A DNA stretch of 64,000 nucleotides from positions 381,097,907 to 381,161,906 of the forward strand of contig JAVHZZ010000001.1 of assembly GCA_036250195.1 (NCBI GenBank), read 5' to 3'. This document shows, one piece after another, positions 46,461 through 57,860 of this stretch. Numbering within the stretch: the first letter of the stretch is position 1; every line of letters starts with the position of its first letter. This DNA comes from Mixophyes australis (taxonomy: Eukaryota; Chordata; Amphibia; Anura; Limnodynastidae). The position numbers and the translations under genes were made by a program. Below the pieces are notes generated by a model, which saw nothing but the letters and a program-made list of their open reading frames with translations, ran no database searches and was not told the origin of the DNA.

Positions 46461-46956
46461 GGAGTATATTTACTAAACTGTGGGTTTGAAAAAGTGCCTA
46501 TAGCAACCAATCTAATTTTAGGACTTGATTCATTAAGGATCTTAACTTGAGAAACTTCTTATTTCAGTCTCCTGGACAAAACCATGTTAAGGGGTGCAAA
46601 TTAGCATTCTGTTTTGCACATAAGTTAAATACTGACTGTTTTTTCATGTAGCACACAAATATCAACTTTAAATTTCAGTGTACAAATAAGCTATCAAGTA
46701 TTTGTGTGCTACATGAAAAAACAGTCAGTATTTAACTTATGTGCAAAACAGAATGCTAATTTGCACCCCTTGCATTGTAACATGGTTTTGTCCAGGAGAC
46801 TGAAATAAGAAGTTTCTCAAGTTAAGATCCTTAATGAATCAGCACCCTAGTTATCATTTATTTAGTACATTCTGCAAAATAACAGCTAGAATCTAATTGG
46901 TTCCTATAGGCAAAATCTCCACTTTTTCAAACCTGCAGTTTAGTAAATATGCCCCT
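46461..46956. mobile_element. Outer hairpin MITE, interrupted
   Basis: 'gtatatttactaaactgtgg' pairs with 'ctgcagtttagtaaatat', and 'tttgaaaaagtg' with 'actttttcaaa'. The core 'gcaaccaatctaatttta' / 'tagttatcatttatttagta' is the same as in the 15,909 copy but split by the element at 46,521-46,847. Confidence 0.75.
46521..46847. mobile_element. Inner MITE with near-perfect arms
   Basis: The two halves are almost exact reverse complements: 'cttgattcattaaggatctt' with 'aagatccttaatgaatca', 'aaggggtgcaaattagcatt' with 'aatgctaatttgcacccctt', 'gtagcacacaaata' with 'tatttgtgtgctac'. Arms are about 150 bp. TAG adjoins both sides, a possible 3-bp duplication. Low divergence between arms indicates it is one of the youngest elements in the window. 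Confidence 0.85.
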
Positions 46957-46959
46957 CTC

Positions 46960-49900
46960 TCTTAGGTATAGCTTTGTTAAGTCTACTTATTATTTATTTA
47001 TATAGTGGTGTTTAATATTAGCTACACTGATGCACTTTTTATTGAATAAGACAAGGAAGTCCATCACGGTTTCCCTTTTTTTTTTCTCTCAATCTAATTT
47101 TATCACTGGGGGTTGTTATAGGAATCATTTGAGTGGCAGAATTATATGCTCTTTTAAGGTGCACACATTCTTAATCAAAGATCCTGACTTTACTATGGGT
47201 GTTGTATGGAATAAAAGCCTAAAATGATTTAGACCAAAGATTTGTTACTTTGCATTCTATTTAGCCCCACTTATTTAAAACTGGGAACTCTGCCAAGTCA
47301 CTGAGCTCTTACTTTAATCTATTCAGCTTTGGTAATGTTGTACAAAAGGATCATTGAATCCCCACATTGAACTAAATTGGGCATTCTTCCAAAACACTGA
47401 GCAAATTGCTTTTATTTACCTTACGCACAAGAACACTATATCAGGTTCAATAGTTATGTTTTTTTGTGCCATATCAAAGCAACATTACCCTTATACAGAA
47501 CTTTTAAAATTACAGCTGTGCCATAAGGCTGTACTATAGCAAGAGGTGGTTTCACGCTATGTGTATCTAGATTCCATGTCTCAGGTACATTATAAAGTTC
47601 AAATTATACTGAATTTCATTATATAATTGTGGTACACAAAACCTAACCACCTAACTAAAGGAAATTGACTTAATATATTTAAAACAAGTGTATACTCTTG
47701 TAGCCTGTAACTACTATAGTTACAATGCCACATTCCGATCAATTGTTTTAGGTCACACACTAGAGTTAGGGCATTAATTGATTATAAAAGTTCCAAAAAA
47801 ATAAAAGTTATATTTTACATTTAATTTTCAATTTTTGTTGATTTGTTTTTCAAAATTTACATGTGTATTACGTGTAATAACCAGACAATAGACAGAAAGG
47901 GTCATTTTTAACTTACTTAAAAAAATATATATTTCTAAAATTTTCTAAGTGATTATTGAAGTGAGATACTTGATGAATAATTACTATTTATGACTGATTT
48001 GAATATTCTTTTGATAAATTTGTTTAATCTTTTAAGTATATTTAGGATTCATAATTGTATTATCATGTAGATCCAGGATACAGACCACTTTTAACTTGGC
48101 AGCTTGGGTTTAAAGTATGGCCCAGCAATGAATCTGCTTTATTGTATTGTGTATTGTCAATTTAATTGAATCAATTTACTCAATATTTTTAGAACAATAC
48201 ATTGTAGATACATCTATTTTAAAATTTATGTTTTCCCTGTATTCATACTCACGGTACTTTTATCTATAGAGATTTCTGTTTTTCAGCAATATAGTTCAAA
48301 GACCTTTGATTCATCACTTGATCCTATTACTACTCTGACATTAAATTATGTCTCTATAACTATTATTTCAGTTCACCCATTGGATCAATGGATGGTGTAT
48401 TCATTTAATTAATATAAATATGGACATCTTATTGCAATATGTTCTAAATGAGGTTGTCTCCTTTTGAGATATGTAGAGATCTCATTACACAATGATAATA
48501 TGCACGTACAATTTAATCAAGATATTTTCTCTACATATGGAGATAGTAAAGAGAGATATCATTAAAATATGTGAAGTATACTCTTATACAGATATATTAT
48601 ACAAACATACCATTAATGTTTTGATCTAAAATAAATGTGTGTTAGCTGCATGATTGTTAAAGCAGTCTTTCCCATCAATATATCCCAGGACTTTATTTTG
48701 CTGGATAGGGTGCCCTAGTTTTTATCCAGTATCATACGAGTTTTAGAAGATAGCAATACACCTATAGAAGACGTGAAATTCATCTCTTATAACTGGAGAT
48801 CATACTGCTATCAATAACTGACATATACTGTCAAATATTAGCTAACCAAAAGCTATATACAAGAGTATTTATACAAAATAATACCTGGGTGCTGTACTTG
48901 CAATATATTTGGGTTGGTACTAAATGGCTGCAGATTATCATATAAGGGATTGAGACAAATCACGAAGCGATCTCAGCAAATAACATATTAATAGAGTTCA
49001 TGTTTATGCAACACATTTGATAGACTCTATTATAATCATTGATCTCTTTGAAGTTATCTGAGGATATATTAATCCTTTATATAAAGATTCAAATTTTTTT
49101 TAGCAGTGATATTTTATGATTGATATTTCTTTTTGAAGAGAATACTAGTGCTGATAAGTCATTGTTTCTTTTATTTCACAATTCTATATTATTTGATACC
49201 CCACCATTGTTTTTTAAAATATTTTGCCAAAGTTTAGAGTTGCCAGATAATGCTGTAAATTCCCAGTTTGTCCCATCATGGTCCCATTAATCCTATATAG
49301 ATTAACCCATATCATACTGCTGAATTTTTATTTAGTCATCAATGTTACAACATAGATGATACAATACTGATGAGTTTCCAGGCCCAAGGAATTTTACTAG
49401 TACGTGGTAACTATGGCTGATGAAAATCTCCTGTGTGACTTTCTGTGACTAAAGTGAGAGAGACAAATGACCAAGTTCGGCTTTGCTCTGCAGTGTATGT
49501 GGAGTAGAGCCCTTGTACGGGAAATTGTCATTGATCAATTAATGTGTCATTTAGGCTCCAAAAACTTTTACAGTCTAAACTGGCCTAACCACTGAGAGGG
49601 GGATTTGAGATGTGTCCTTTAACATGCTTATATAGGGAAATGTTATTTTACATGCTTTATCTAGCTATATATATATATATATATACTATCCTTGTATAAA
49701 GTATCTGATGTAAAATCTACACCTATGGTGCCCTAAATGCAGAACAGTGCTGACAAAGTAGATGAAAAATGTTGCTACATTAAATTCACAATATATAAGA
49801 TTACAGTCTATGTATGAAGCCAAATATGGAGAAAATAGTAGCACATGTTAACGTTTTAAACCATATTTACCTCTGGATGTCTGATTTGCTCTGTCTTCTG

Positions 49901-51430
49901 GTGGGGGGTCATGGCTGAAGAAGGAGTCAGGGTGTAACAAGGGTGCATATACATGGTAATCAGATGAATCATTATCATGAGGCTTGATATACAGCTCCAT
50001 TCTCTCCACCCTGCACCGTCATCATTAAGGTGGTAGAGGTCAGCTCTCCTCTGTTTTTATTCTAAAGCTATTCTATAAGCATTATATATGTCACAACTCT
50101 GCTTCAAAAGGCGAAAGTGTGTTTAAATTAGAGGAGTTTCTCAAAGAGCACTCTCTAAATATAAGGTAAAATATATATTAACTTTACAAATACATTTGAC
50201 CATAATTGAATGAGTTTATGTATGCAAATTAACTTTCTTTTAAAATAATCTTATCCTCCAAAACATCAAACTATGTAATTAACATAGATCATCCATTAAA
50301 AGTACCACTTACTCTCTAATGCTCTTATAATAGTTCATACGTTGGACATACGTAGAAATCATAAACACAAAATGTGCTTTTACAAACTGCGTATATGCAG
50401 TAAAACAATGTACATCTATGTCTGTATACAGACTTAGACATAACTGTCCATTGCACATCTCCACATAAAGAAGCGGAATGTTGGAGGGAACAGGCGGGCC
50501 AGTGCAGCCTCAGTTCACTAAGGGTGGACTATGCTATTGGCAAAATCAACGGGACAAAAAGCAAGGGGTCCCCTCCCAAAAAGTTGATAACAGTGTTAGC
50601 TATGTCAGCGAAGCCTGGTGGCAATATAGCAGGGAAACAGACAGTATGAGCTCCCCCTGAAATAGTATCAACCGAACCTAGGCAGGTCAGCATAAAATGT
50701 GGGTATAGCCCTTAAGAAAAATAGCCCCTTGCTATTGTCACACCAAATGAGCAGTGGGTATGGATTAATTATTATAGCTAAGGTGAGATTTTACCATATT
50801 TACATGGTGCACTACTGATCCCAGCATTCCCTGGCTGCCCATACACATACACACACAATGTGATAAAAATATTTCATTATCAATAGACACAAGCCCACAC
50901 AGACCTCTTTAACCATTTTATTGCTTACCTAAAACCTTTTAAATAATGACTTGCCTTGTCAAGAGCTTCAACACAAATAACAGTTATAGTGCTGTGCATT
51001 CATATATATAGACAAGAAATTTCCCACACCCTGAACTCAGAGCATGAGGGCTGATTGACCCAAGGAAATTAGCTGATTGAAATCTATGGGTTACATTTTC
51101 ACCAAGTGATGATAAATTGGCAGCTGCCTCAGCTACAAATATTTGTTATCAACTTTGTAATATTGATCTTCTGTAACAATATTTAATAAATATGTTGCTC
51201 TACCTGTCATTGACTTGTGAGACACATAGTGGCACACAGAAACAAGAAAGATTAATTTTGCAGGTTAAAGTGAGCTTTGTAGAAAGTTAGCAAGTACAGT
51301 TAAAGATAAAATCCTCATATAAACATAGCTAACTACAAGTAAGTGTTAAAGAACATCATACTGAGCCCCAAAAAATACAATGTTTTTTTTTTTTTTTTTT
51401 TAACACAAAGTTACTTCAATGCCTGATAGA
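46960..51430. other. Long AT-rich unassigned stretch
   Basis: Contents seen: (TA)n near 49,668-49,685; many short local palindromes around 48,420-48,560; a GC-richer part at 50,470-50,700 with 'aggggtcccctcccaaaa' and 'agctccccctgaaatagta', distantly like the palindromic family at 17.6 and 58 kb. An 18-20 base T run lies at 51,382-51,401. No coding relic found. Confidence 0.4.
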
Positions 51431-51434
51431 TGCT

Positions 51435-51448
51435 TTATCTGTCAAGAC

Positions 51449-51492
<44 letters not shown>

Positions 51493-51550
51493 CATTATTA
51501 TCATTCAGTATTTATAAAGCACTATGTTGTTAGTAAAATATGCAAATACA
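51435..51550 (-). mobile_element. LINE/SINE tail with (ATT)n
   Basis: (ATT)n at about 51,450-51,505 next to 'cagtatttataaagcact'. On the minus strand this is 'agtgctttataaatactg' followed by the AAT-rich tail of SINE/L2-type elements. Confidence 0.6.
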
Positions 51551-51749
51551 TTGCATTTAAGTAAAATAAATAAAGTGTACAAAGGGCTTGCTTGCAAGAG
51601 CATTATATCATTTCCCCATCTCATCTATTTTTTCCCTGGTTGCGCTTCTCTTTTTAGTCTGCTAGTTAAATTACCTTTGCTGAGATAGCAGTACAACATT
51701 TACAAATGTTTTTATAACCAAGGGATGATTAAGTCCGAGGGAAAGTAAA

Positions 51750-53230
51750 AGCTGAGGTGTGTGTTCCTAACTTTATTTGTCCCTTCTCTTAAGGGGTTAA
51801 ATTGGACAGGCAAAGTGAACCTTCAGTACGCCCAAGTTGTGTCACTGTGGCAGGTCACTTAGACTACATTATAAATGTCCCTGGCTGGTTGTGTTCTGCC
51901 TCTTAGTCTACAGGACAAATTGCCCACCCTCTCTCTCTGGTACTTTGGGTGACAAAACCTGCTCTAGGCATGTCTATTGGTGCCCCTATTGGGATGGTTT
52001 AGGGTTTTGGGCTCCATTAGCTACCTTGTGCTATGTTTAATTCTGGTGGAATAGTTTGCTGGTGCTTTGGGTGCCAACACGAGCTGGTTTAGTGGTTGTG
52101 TCGGCCAGAAAACTTGAGCAGTCAGTGGCCTATGCTTGGTGAGTACTATCTTAATTTTATGTAATGGTGGAACCCGCCACCCCCTTGGTTTCGGTACACT
52201 GTCCTCGGGGGTGGGTTTGGTGATTGTATTCAGCTAGCCCTAAGAGACGTTGATGAATGCTTGGGATAAGTTTAGTTAAAGGGGAACCCTGGTGAAATTG
52301 TTCCCCATGTATTGATATTGAAAGGGTAAATTACACTCACTGTAATCTGAGGTGTTATGATTCCTAGCGTATTCAGGAAGCGGCAACAGAAGTATAAAAC
52401 CAAATGTCTTTATTCAGGCAAAATATATGAACAAAGATTCAGTTTGTGGAATATGCAGATTTTTGAGTAGCAGCATAAACAGGTATAACTCCAATACATA
52501 AATATGAACAGGTGTGACGAATAGCAGGAAAGTTCACAGACTAACAGGTTCCAAGTAATGACAAATACAGTTAAAATGCAGGAACAAGTATGGAGTTACC
52601 CTATTGTCAGGATGCACGAGTCTGTCCAGGGAAGCAAACAGAGTAGCTGAGTCCAGGGACCAGGCAGATGTCTGGGCAAGAAGAGTTCAAGCTGAAACCA
52701 GAATCCAGGCAGCGTTCAGAGTCACAAGCAAATAAGCATAAACCGGTAATCAGGCCGAGGTCAGGGCAACAAGAGTTCAAGCAGTATCCAGGTATCCAGG
52801 CAGAGTTCTGGGTCACAAACAAATAAGCATAAACTGGTAATCAGGCCGAGGTCACAGCGGGAGATCAAGAAGCAGTAGCACAAACACTGGAACAGGGAGA
52901 AACAAGCAGCAGCCAGGGATTAACGATGAACTGCACAGAGCACAGATTTAAGCAGGTATTTGAAGCTGTGAGACAGGGGCAGTTCTAATCAGGCAAGGAG
53001 ATTAACTCCTACAGGCATGGTGTAAAGTTCAGGAGCAGAACAGCAGCACCTCTGATGGAAATGAGGTACTGCTGCCACATGCAAAATATAGGCAGAGTCG
53101 TAACATGAAGTGCATATGTCCCAGCTGAACTGCTTAGCATTTTCTCCTGTACCTTAAAATATTGTACTTTTAATAAATGCCTTTATTTGCCATGCTCTGG
53201 ATTCATGCCATTTATTTAATAGTAGATTTG
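51750..53230. repeat. Unclassified repeat hosting a solo LTR
   Basis: Non-coding, GC-moderate DNA on both sides of the LTR at 52,353-53,105. The right side has 'acttttaataaatgcc', a possible polyadenylation signal. I cannot classify it. A 67-codon frame at 51,837-52,040 lacks known motifs. Confidence 0.3.
52353..53105 (-). mobile_element. Solo LTR, minus strand
   Basis: The plus strand starts TGTTATGATTCC and ends GTCGTAACA, so the LTR reads TGTTA...TAACA. The flanks TGAGG (52,348-52,352) and TGAAG (53,106-53,110) match at 4 of 5 positions, consistent with an aged 5-bp duplication. On the minus strand AATAAA lies at 52,414-52,409, 56 bp from the 3' end, and a weak TATA-like CTTAAATC near 52,945-52,953. 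Inside, a unit of about 107 bp ('gagttcaagc...aatcaggccgaggtca') is tandemly duplicated at 52,680-52,860. The 71-codon frame over this duplication is not a gene. Confidence 0.8.
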
Positions 53231-53339
53231 AAAGAAGGGATGTTAAAAGGGGGGGGGGGGGGGTTATTATTAAGTGATAACATCAACCATTAAGTGCTGC
53301 ATATCTCTTAGCAAAACCACCCACATTTTTTATTTTTTA

Positions 53340-53599
53340 ATGTTAAAATCCCAATTATTTTATTCTGAAAGCAATTGTGTGAGGGGTAGTATCAGTGACA
53401 TCATTAGTGAGTGGCCAAAAAACAGGTTGGTCTTTGACACTGAGCATCACCCTCCAAAAAAACAAATATATCTCTTGCTTTTAAAATCCCAAGTGATTCA
53501 ATCTGAAAGCAATTGAACAACTGGCAGTATGAGTGACATATAAAGTATTTAGTGGACCAACAAAAGGGTGGTCTTTGACTCTCAGCAGCGTATTCCAAA

Positions 53600-53643
<44 letters not shown>

Positions 53644-54250
53644 TGTATATATTTTTTTTACTAAGCAGCCAAAAATACGGGGTACTCTTTATCGGTAAAC
53701 AAACAAATATATTTCATGCTTTTAAAATTCCAAGTGTTTCAATCTGAAAGCAAATGTGTGAGGGGCAGTATTAGTGACATCTTTAGTAGTAAGTGGTCAG
53801 AGAACAAAGGGCCTGAGTCACTAAGGAGAGCAAAGCACAAAAAAGGAGTAACTTTGCACCTGGGCAAAACCATGTTGCATTGGAAGGGGAGATAAATTTA
53901 AAATGTGGTGGCAGACTTATAGTTGGGGTAGGGCATGTCCTAGATCAACTTTAAATTCCAGTGTAATAATAAAGCTACCAAGTATTTGTGTGCTAGAGAA
54001 AAAAACAGTGTTTAACTTATGTGCAAAATAATAAACTAATTTGCATCCCTAGTAACATGGTTTGTCCTGTAGAACATTTATTAATTTTTTTCCTTACTTT
54101 CCTTAATGACTCAGGCTAAAAGTGTTCTGAACAACACATCCCAAAAAAACTAATATATTTCTTTCTTTTAAAATCCCAAGTGTTTCATTCCGAATGCAAT
54201 TGTATGAGTGTCAGTATTAGTGACAGCACAGTGGATCACTAAGGCCATGA
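53340..54250. repeat. 138-bp tandem repeat, about four copies
   Basis: The word 'taaaatcccaa' or near variant starts at 53,344, 53,482, 53,722 and 54,169. Each is followed by 'tctgaaagcaat', 'gtgtgagg.gcagta', 'agtgacatc' and 'tttgacactgagca'-type blocks. The first interval is 138 bp. The second is enlarged by a (TA)n run (53,602-53,640) and flanking DNA. The third becomes about 138 bp once the MITE at 53,809-54,117 is removed. The array adjoins the hAT-like element to its right and may be part of it. Confidence 0.7.
53809..54117. mobile_element. MITE inside the tandem array
   Basis: It begins 'gggcctgagtcactaagga' and ends 'tccttaatgactcaggc'. Content is the 28,725-29,043 family in reverse orientation ('ggagtaactttgcacctggg', 'gggcatgtcctagatcaact', 'aagtatttgtgtgcta'). 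Confidence 0.8.
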
Positions 54251-56395
54251 AAGTTAGCGTCGGATGTGCATCCAATTTTTGACATCAATGCATCAGGTTT
54301 AAGCCAATTAGTTAAAGTCATGTGTCCAAGCTTGCAAACTACATCTCGATTCCATTTTTCCTGAACAGCAATTTCTCAGCTGTATCGGGAGGTTAAAGTA
54401 AAAGTAATTCAGTCTCTAAAAAATACCATTGTACCAACTATCCACAGAACTATGGATACGTGAACAAGCAGTACTAGTCAAACAAAAGAGCACATTACTA
54501 TGGCAGCTCAGTGGGTAGGTGTATCACCATTATCAGCAGCAGTGCCAATTAATTCATCATTATCCTTTTCATCCTGCCAGCACACAATGGAAGCTACTTT
54601 TTTGTATTGCTACTTTCAAAAAGAAATGTACTGGTGTCAATTTGTTGGAAAACTCTGGAATGTGATAGCAAAATACCTCAACCAGTGAAGACTCTACATC
54701 GGAGGAGACTGCTTCCAAAAAATCTAGAAAAACCAGTGTTAATCAAAATTATGAATAATGAACTAATATTGTGTGATGTTGATCTTGACATCACTGATGT
54801 GGGTAAAGATGAGCGTGAAGACATTGTCAACATAGAGAAATATGATCACTGTTAGCTAAATGCCCATTAGTAATTTTTTTAAAATCCCTATCTATTCTTC
54901 AGTTCAACCTTCAACAACCAAAATGTTCTCCTTTGTGGGGGCACCAAAAATCAAGCACTTCAGCCACAAAAGTGGCAGTCCCTGTTGCTGAATTGCTTGG
55001 TTTGTTAAACTATGCATGTCCTTTTTAACATATGGGTTGGGGAGTGGACCCAAGGACAATTCCATCATTCATTGTTATACATTATGGCCTTGTCATAATC
55101 TTGTGTAAGATGCTATGCTGTCATCACCTAGGCATTCATTTGCTTGACATTCAAAAAGTCAACAACTCAGGTGTCAACAGTATTATTATGTCGACAATTC
55201 ACATGGTGGACAGCAGTATTAGGTCGAAAATTCAAATAGGTTTAGGGATAGAGCTGGGATTAGGGACTGAGTTAGGGATAGGGTTAGGGACAAGGCTAGG
55301 TATACGGTTAGGGATAGGGATATTATTGTCAATCTAATAATACTGCCTACATTTCAATTGTCTACCTAACAATACTGTCAATGTCATATTTGTAGACTTC
55401 CCAACCTTGTCAATATTAGAGTGTCCACCAAATAAATGTTGATCATGCAATTGTTGAACATAATCATCACACCCAGGTGGGAGGGAACAAGGACAATTCC
55501 ATTTTCCACCATTTTACTTTATGGCCTAGGTCTATCATCATCTGTTAAATGTCTAATGATACTGCTGCTGTCTGTCTAATGAGCTCTGATATTGTCGGTG
55601 CTGTCCCTCGGCAGAGTGTCTCTACTGTTCCTCTCCAATGTGTCACAAATGCTGCCTAACAGTTACCTACTTGGTGTATCTTCTTTAGTTAAATGGCAAT
55701 GTAATTGAATTAGACATCTGTGATGAGGATGATGATGAAGGTGATGACATCATTGAGGAAGTTGACCACTGGTAGCCAAATGCCAATTAGTAAATTGTGA
55801 AAATCCCTGTCTATCCTCCAATTCAACAACCAACAACCAAAACGTTCTCTTTTTAGGGGGCCCAAACAAATCAAGCACTTGAGTCACAAAAGTAGCAGTC
55901 CCTGTCGCTGAAGTGCCTGGTTTCTTAAACTATGTGCATCTTCTTTTTAACATGCCCAAGGAGTATTCTATCTTTCACCCTTTTACATTATGGCCTTATG
56001 TCTACTGATACTACTGCCGTCGGTCTAATAAGCTCTGATACAGCTGCTGCTGTCTGTCTCATGAGCTCTGATTACTGCTTCTTCACTTTCCATGATTCCT
56101 GCTGTCTAACATTAAAAATATATATAGTGCATGGTCTTTCACCATTTTTTTCTGGTTGCTTTCCACTTTTGTCTATCTACTTGTCTAAATGTCTACTGAT
56201 AATGCTCTCTTTCTCTCACCATTTTTCTTCTGGGTGCAGCCCACCTTAATCTATATAATATATACTTTATTTTCACAATTGTTAATTAAATCCAGATCCA
56301 AAACAAAAACATGAGAAGACTTTTGGCCAAAACCGAACAAAAAAACACATAGATGGTTTTATATCCAAAACCAAAACACTGGAGTTTGTGCACAT
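54251..56395. mobile_element. hAT-like element, mostly non-coding
   Basis: The right end '...tttgtgcacatccctaca' near 56,378-56,395 has the TAGGGATGTGCA form of hAT terminal repeats. Two segments, 54,760-55,070 and 55,700-55,950, are diverged direct repeats ('gccaaatgcc(a/c)attag', 'caatcaagcacttgag.cacaaaag'-type blocks). The second encodes an acidic run ending 'EDDDEGDDIIEEVDHW' before a stop; the first is broken. This could be the tail of a transposase or accessory protein. The left end is not found and may lie near the tandem array. Moderately supported. Confidence 0.45.
55150..55440. mobile_element. Palindromic MITE with telomere-like core
   Basis: Left arm words 'gtcaacagtattattatgtc', 'gacaattcacatggtggac', 'agcagtattaggtcgaaaat' pair with the right arm ('attgtctacctaacaatact' and others). 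The core 55,228-55,320 is a chain of TTAGGG-like words ('gttagggatagggttaggga'). It lies between the two direct repeats of the hAT-like element, so it is probably an insertion there. Confidence 0.6.
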
Positions 56396-56399
56396 CCCT

Positions 56400-57645
56400 A
56401 CATATAGATTAAAATAAACTTGTCTCAATCTGAACACTTTTGCCAACTGGCTCAACAGTAAAAATGAAAAACTGAAGATTGGAACACTTAATTTTAACCT
56501 ATAAGGAACAGATTTACAGGCTTTACTTTAACCTAATATGATGTGCACTGCCTAGTTATTGCGCTCTAATTATATATAATACACAATGTGGATGAGTGTA
56601 GCAGTTACCCAGCAAAATAGCCTTTAAATATGTCCTCTAGGCTTTTTGCTTTCCTCACAATATGTATTTGGATATCTGCCTTGAGTGTAGATTACAACAG
56701 ATATAAAGTGCCTCAATCATTAAGGAGTATAACTGGCGATTTGTTGCATATAATGTGCACAATTACTCAGTTACCAGACGATACGCCACAAAAAGCAGCA
56801 GCTTTCAATTCATATTTGAGTGCAATGAACACATACCACAGGCTATGTTTTAATGGGTGGAATTGGGAGGGGATTGGGTATATGCCTGTAAACAGTGTAT
56901 AGTAAGTGTGTGCCAAGTTTAAGTGCATGCAGCAGCGTCAGATTAAAGGTGTGGGCATCTCCAAGGTACTTGTTTTTCAGCCGTATCTCTTTTTATAGCT
57001 AGAGTTCTCGTCGAAGTGCTGATTACTAGTGATGACGGCTGAGTATGTTTGCTAGAATATGTGTTTGCAATAAGTAGCAACATTATAAAAGTACTTTATG
57101 AACAGCAGACATTAATAAAATCCTAATAAATATATTTGATGGAAAAAACAATTTTTTGTGTTTTCTTTTTAATGAGTATAACAGCTGACATTAATTTAAT
57201 TTTTTTGTGTGCATTCTTTTGTGACTTTATATTCCACATATGTATATTAAGTGTCCTGCAGTGTCTGATGTAGACCTGTATTCATCATCAGACATATCTT
57301 CATATTCACTCCTTGTTGAACACTGATGTGTGTGTAACCAATATAAGTAAGTTTAAAAAAAAAATGCACATTGCGTTTGTTTTATATTTTGATGAATGAG
57401 CAGGGTGGACCTAGACCCGTATTCATAAGCAGACGTATCTTCACATCCATTCCTTGTTGAATATGGATGTGCGTATAACCAATGTGCGTGCATTTAAAAA
57501 AAATGACGTTCATTTTACATTTTTTGATGAAAAAGGTCCTCAGAGTTTAAAATTTTGTCTTTTTAAAGAGTTAAATATAAACAAAAAAAACACTGTATGC
57601 TCCCCCTTTTCAATTAAATAGCCTGTCACAAAACTAATCAAGACT
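56400..57645. other. No recognised feature
   Basis: A 90-codon frame at 56,630-56,902 has no known motif. Two similar blocks, 57,260-57,350 and 57,400-57,500 ('gacctgtattcatcatcaga' / 'gacccgtattcataagcaga'), form a diverged direct repeat of about 140 bp period. Confidence 0.4.
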
Positions 57646-57649
57646 TTTG

Positions 57650-57860
57650 GATTCTTTGCGTTCTGTCTATGTTGACTCTACCCACATTGTAGGAGAGTAA
57701 CGAAGTGAAGGTGTTCACCAGGGACCCCCGCAAGGAGGGTCGTGGTTCTCCAGGTGGGTTCCAGACAAGACTGGTTGGAGAACATGTTAGGAGTACAGAA
57801 TACCCGGATCGATAGGAGAGATACAGGTGCAGGATACAAGGACGGGTGGTAATCATAATT
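57650..57860 (-). mobile_element. LTR fragment, 3' part
   Basis: The minus strand carries 'cttgcgggggtccctggtga', matching the 3' part of the solo LTR at 23,485-23,505. The U3 part of the same LTR lies at 59,537-59,880, on the other side of the inverted-repeat element. Confidence 0.5.

Noticed and set aside
52680..52860. CRISPR-like or coding repeat
   Set aside because: Only two copies of a ~107-bp unit, both inside an LTR with clear ends.
55228..55320. Interstitial telomere from a chromosome fusion
   Set aside because: The TTAGGG-like words are degenerate and bounded by inverted arms of a dispersed element, with a similar arrangement at 1,455-1,700.
55032..55337. Plus-strand frame ending in Gly-Leu-Gly-Ile-like repeats
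   Set aside because: Produced by the TTAGGG-like core of the palindromic element.
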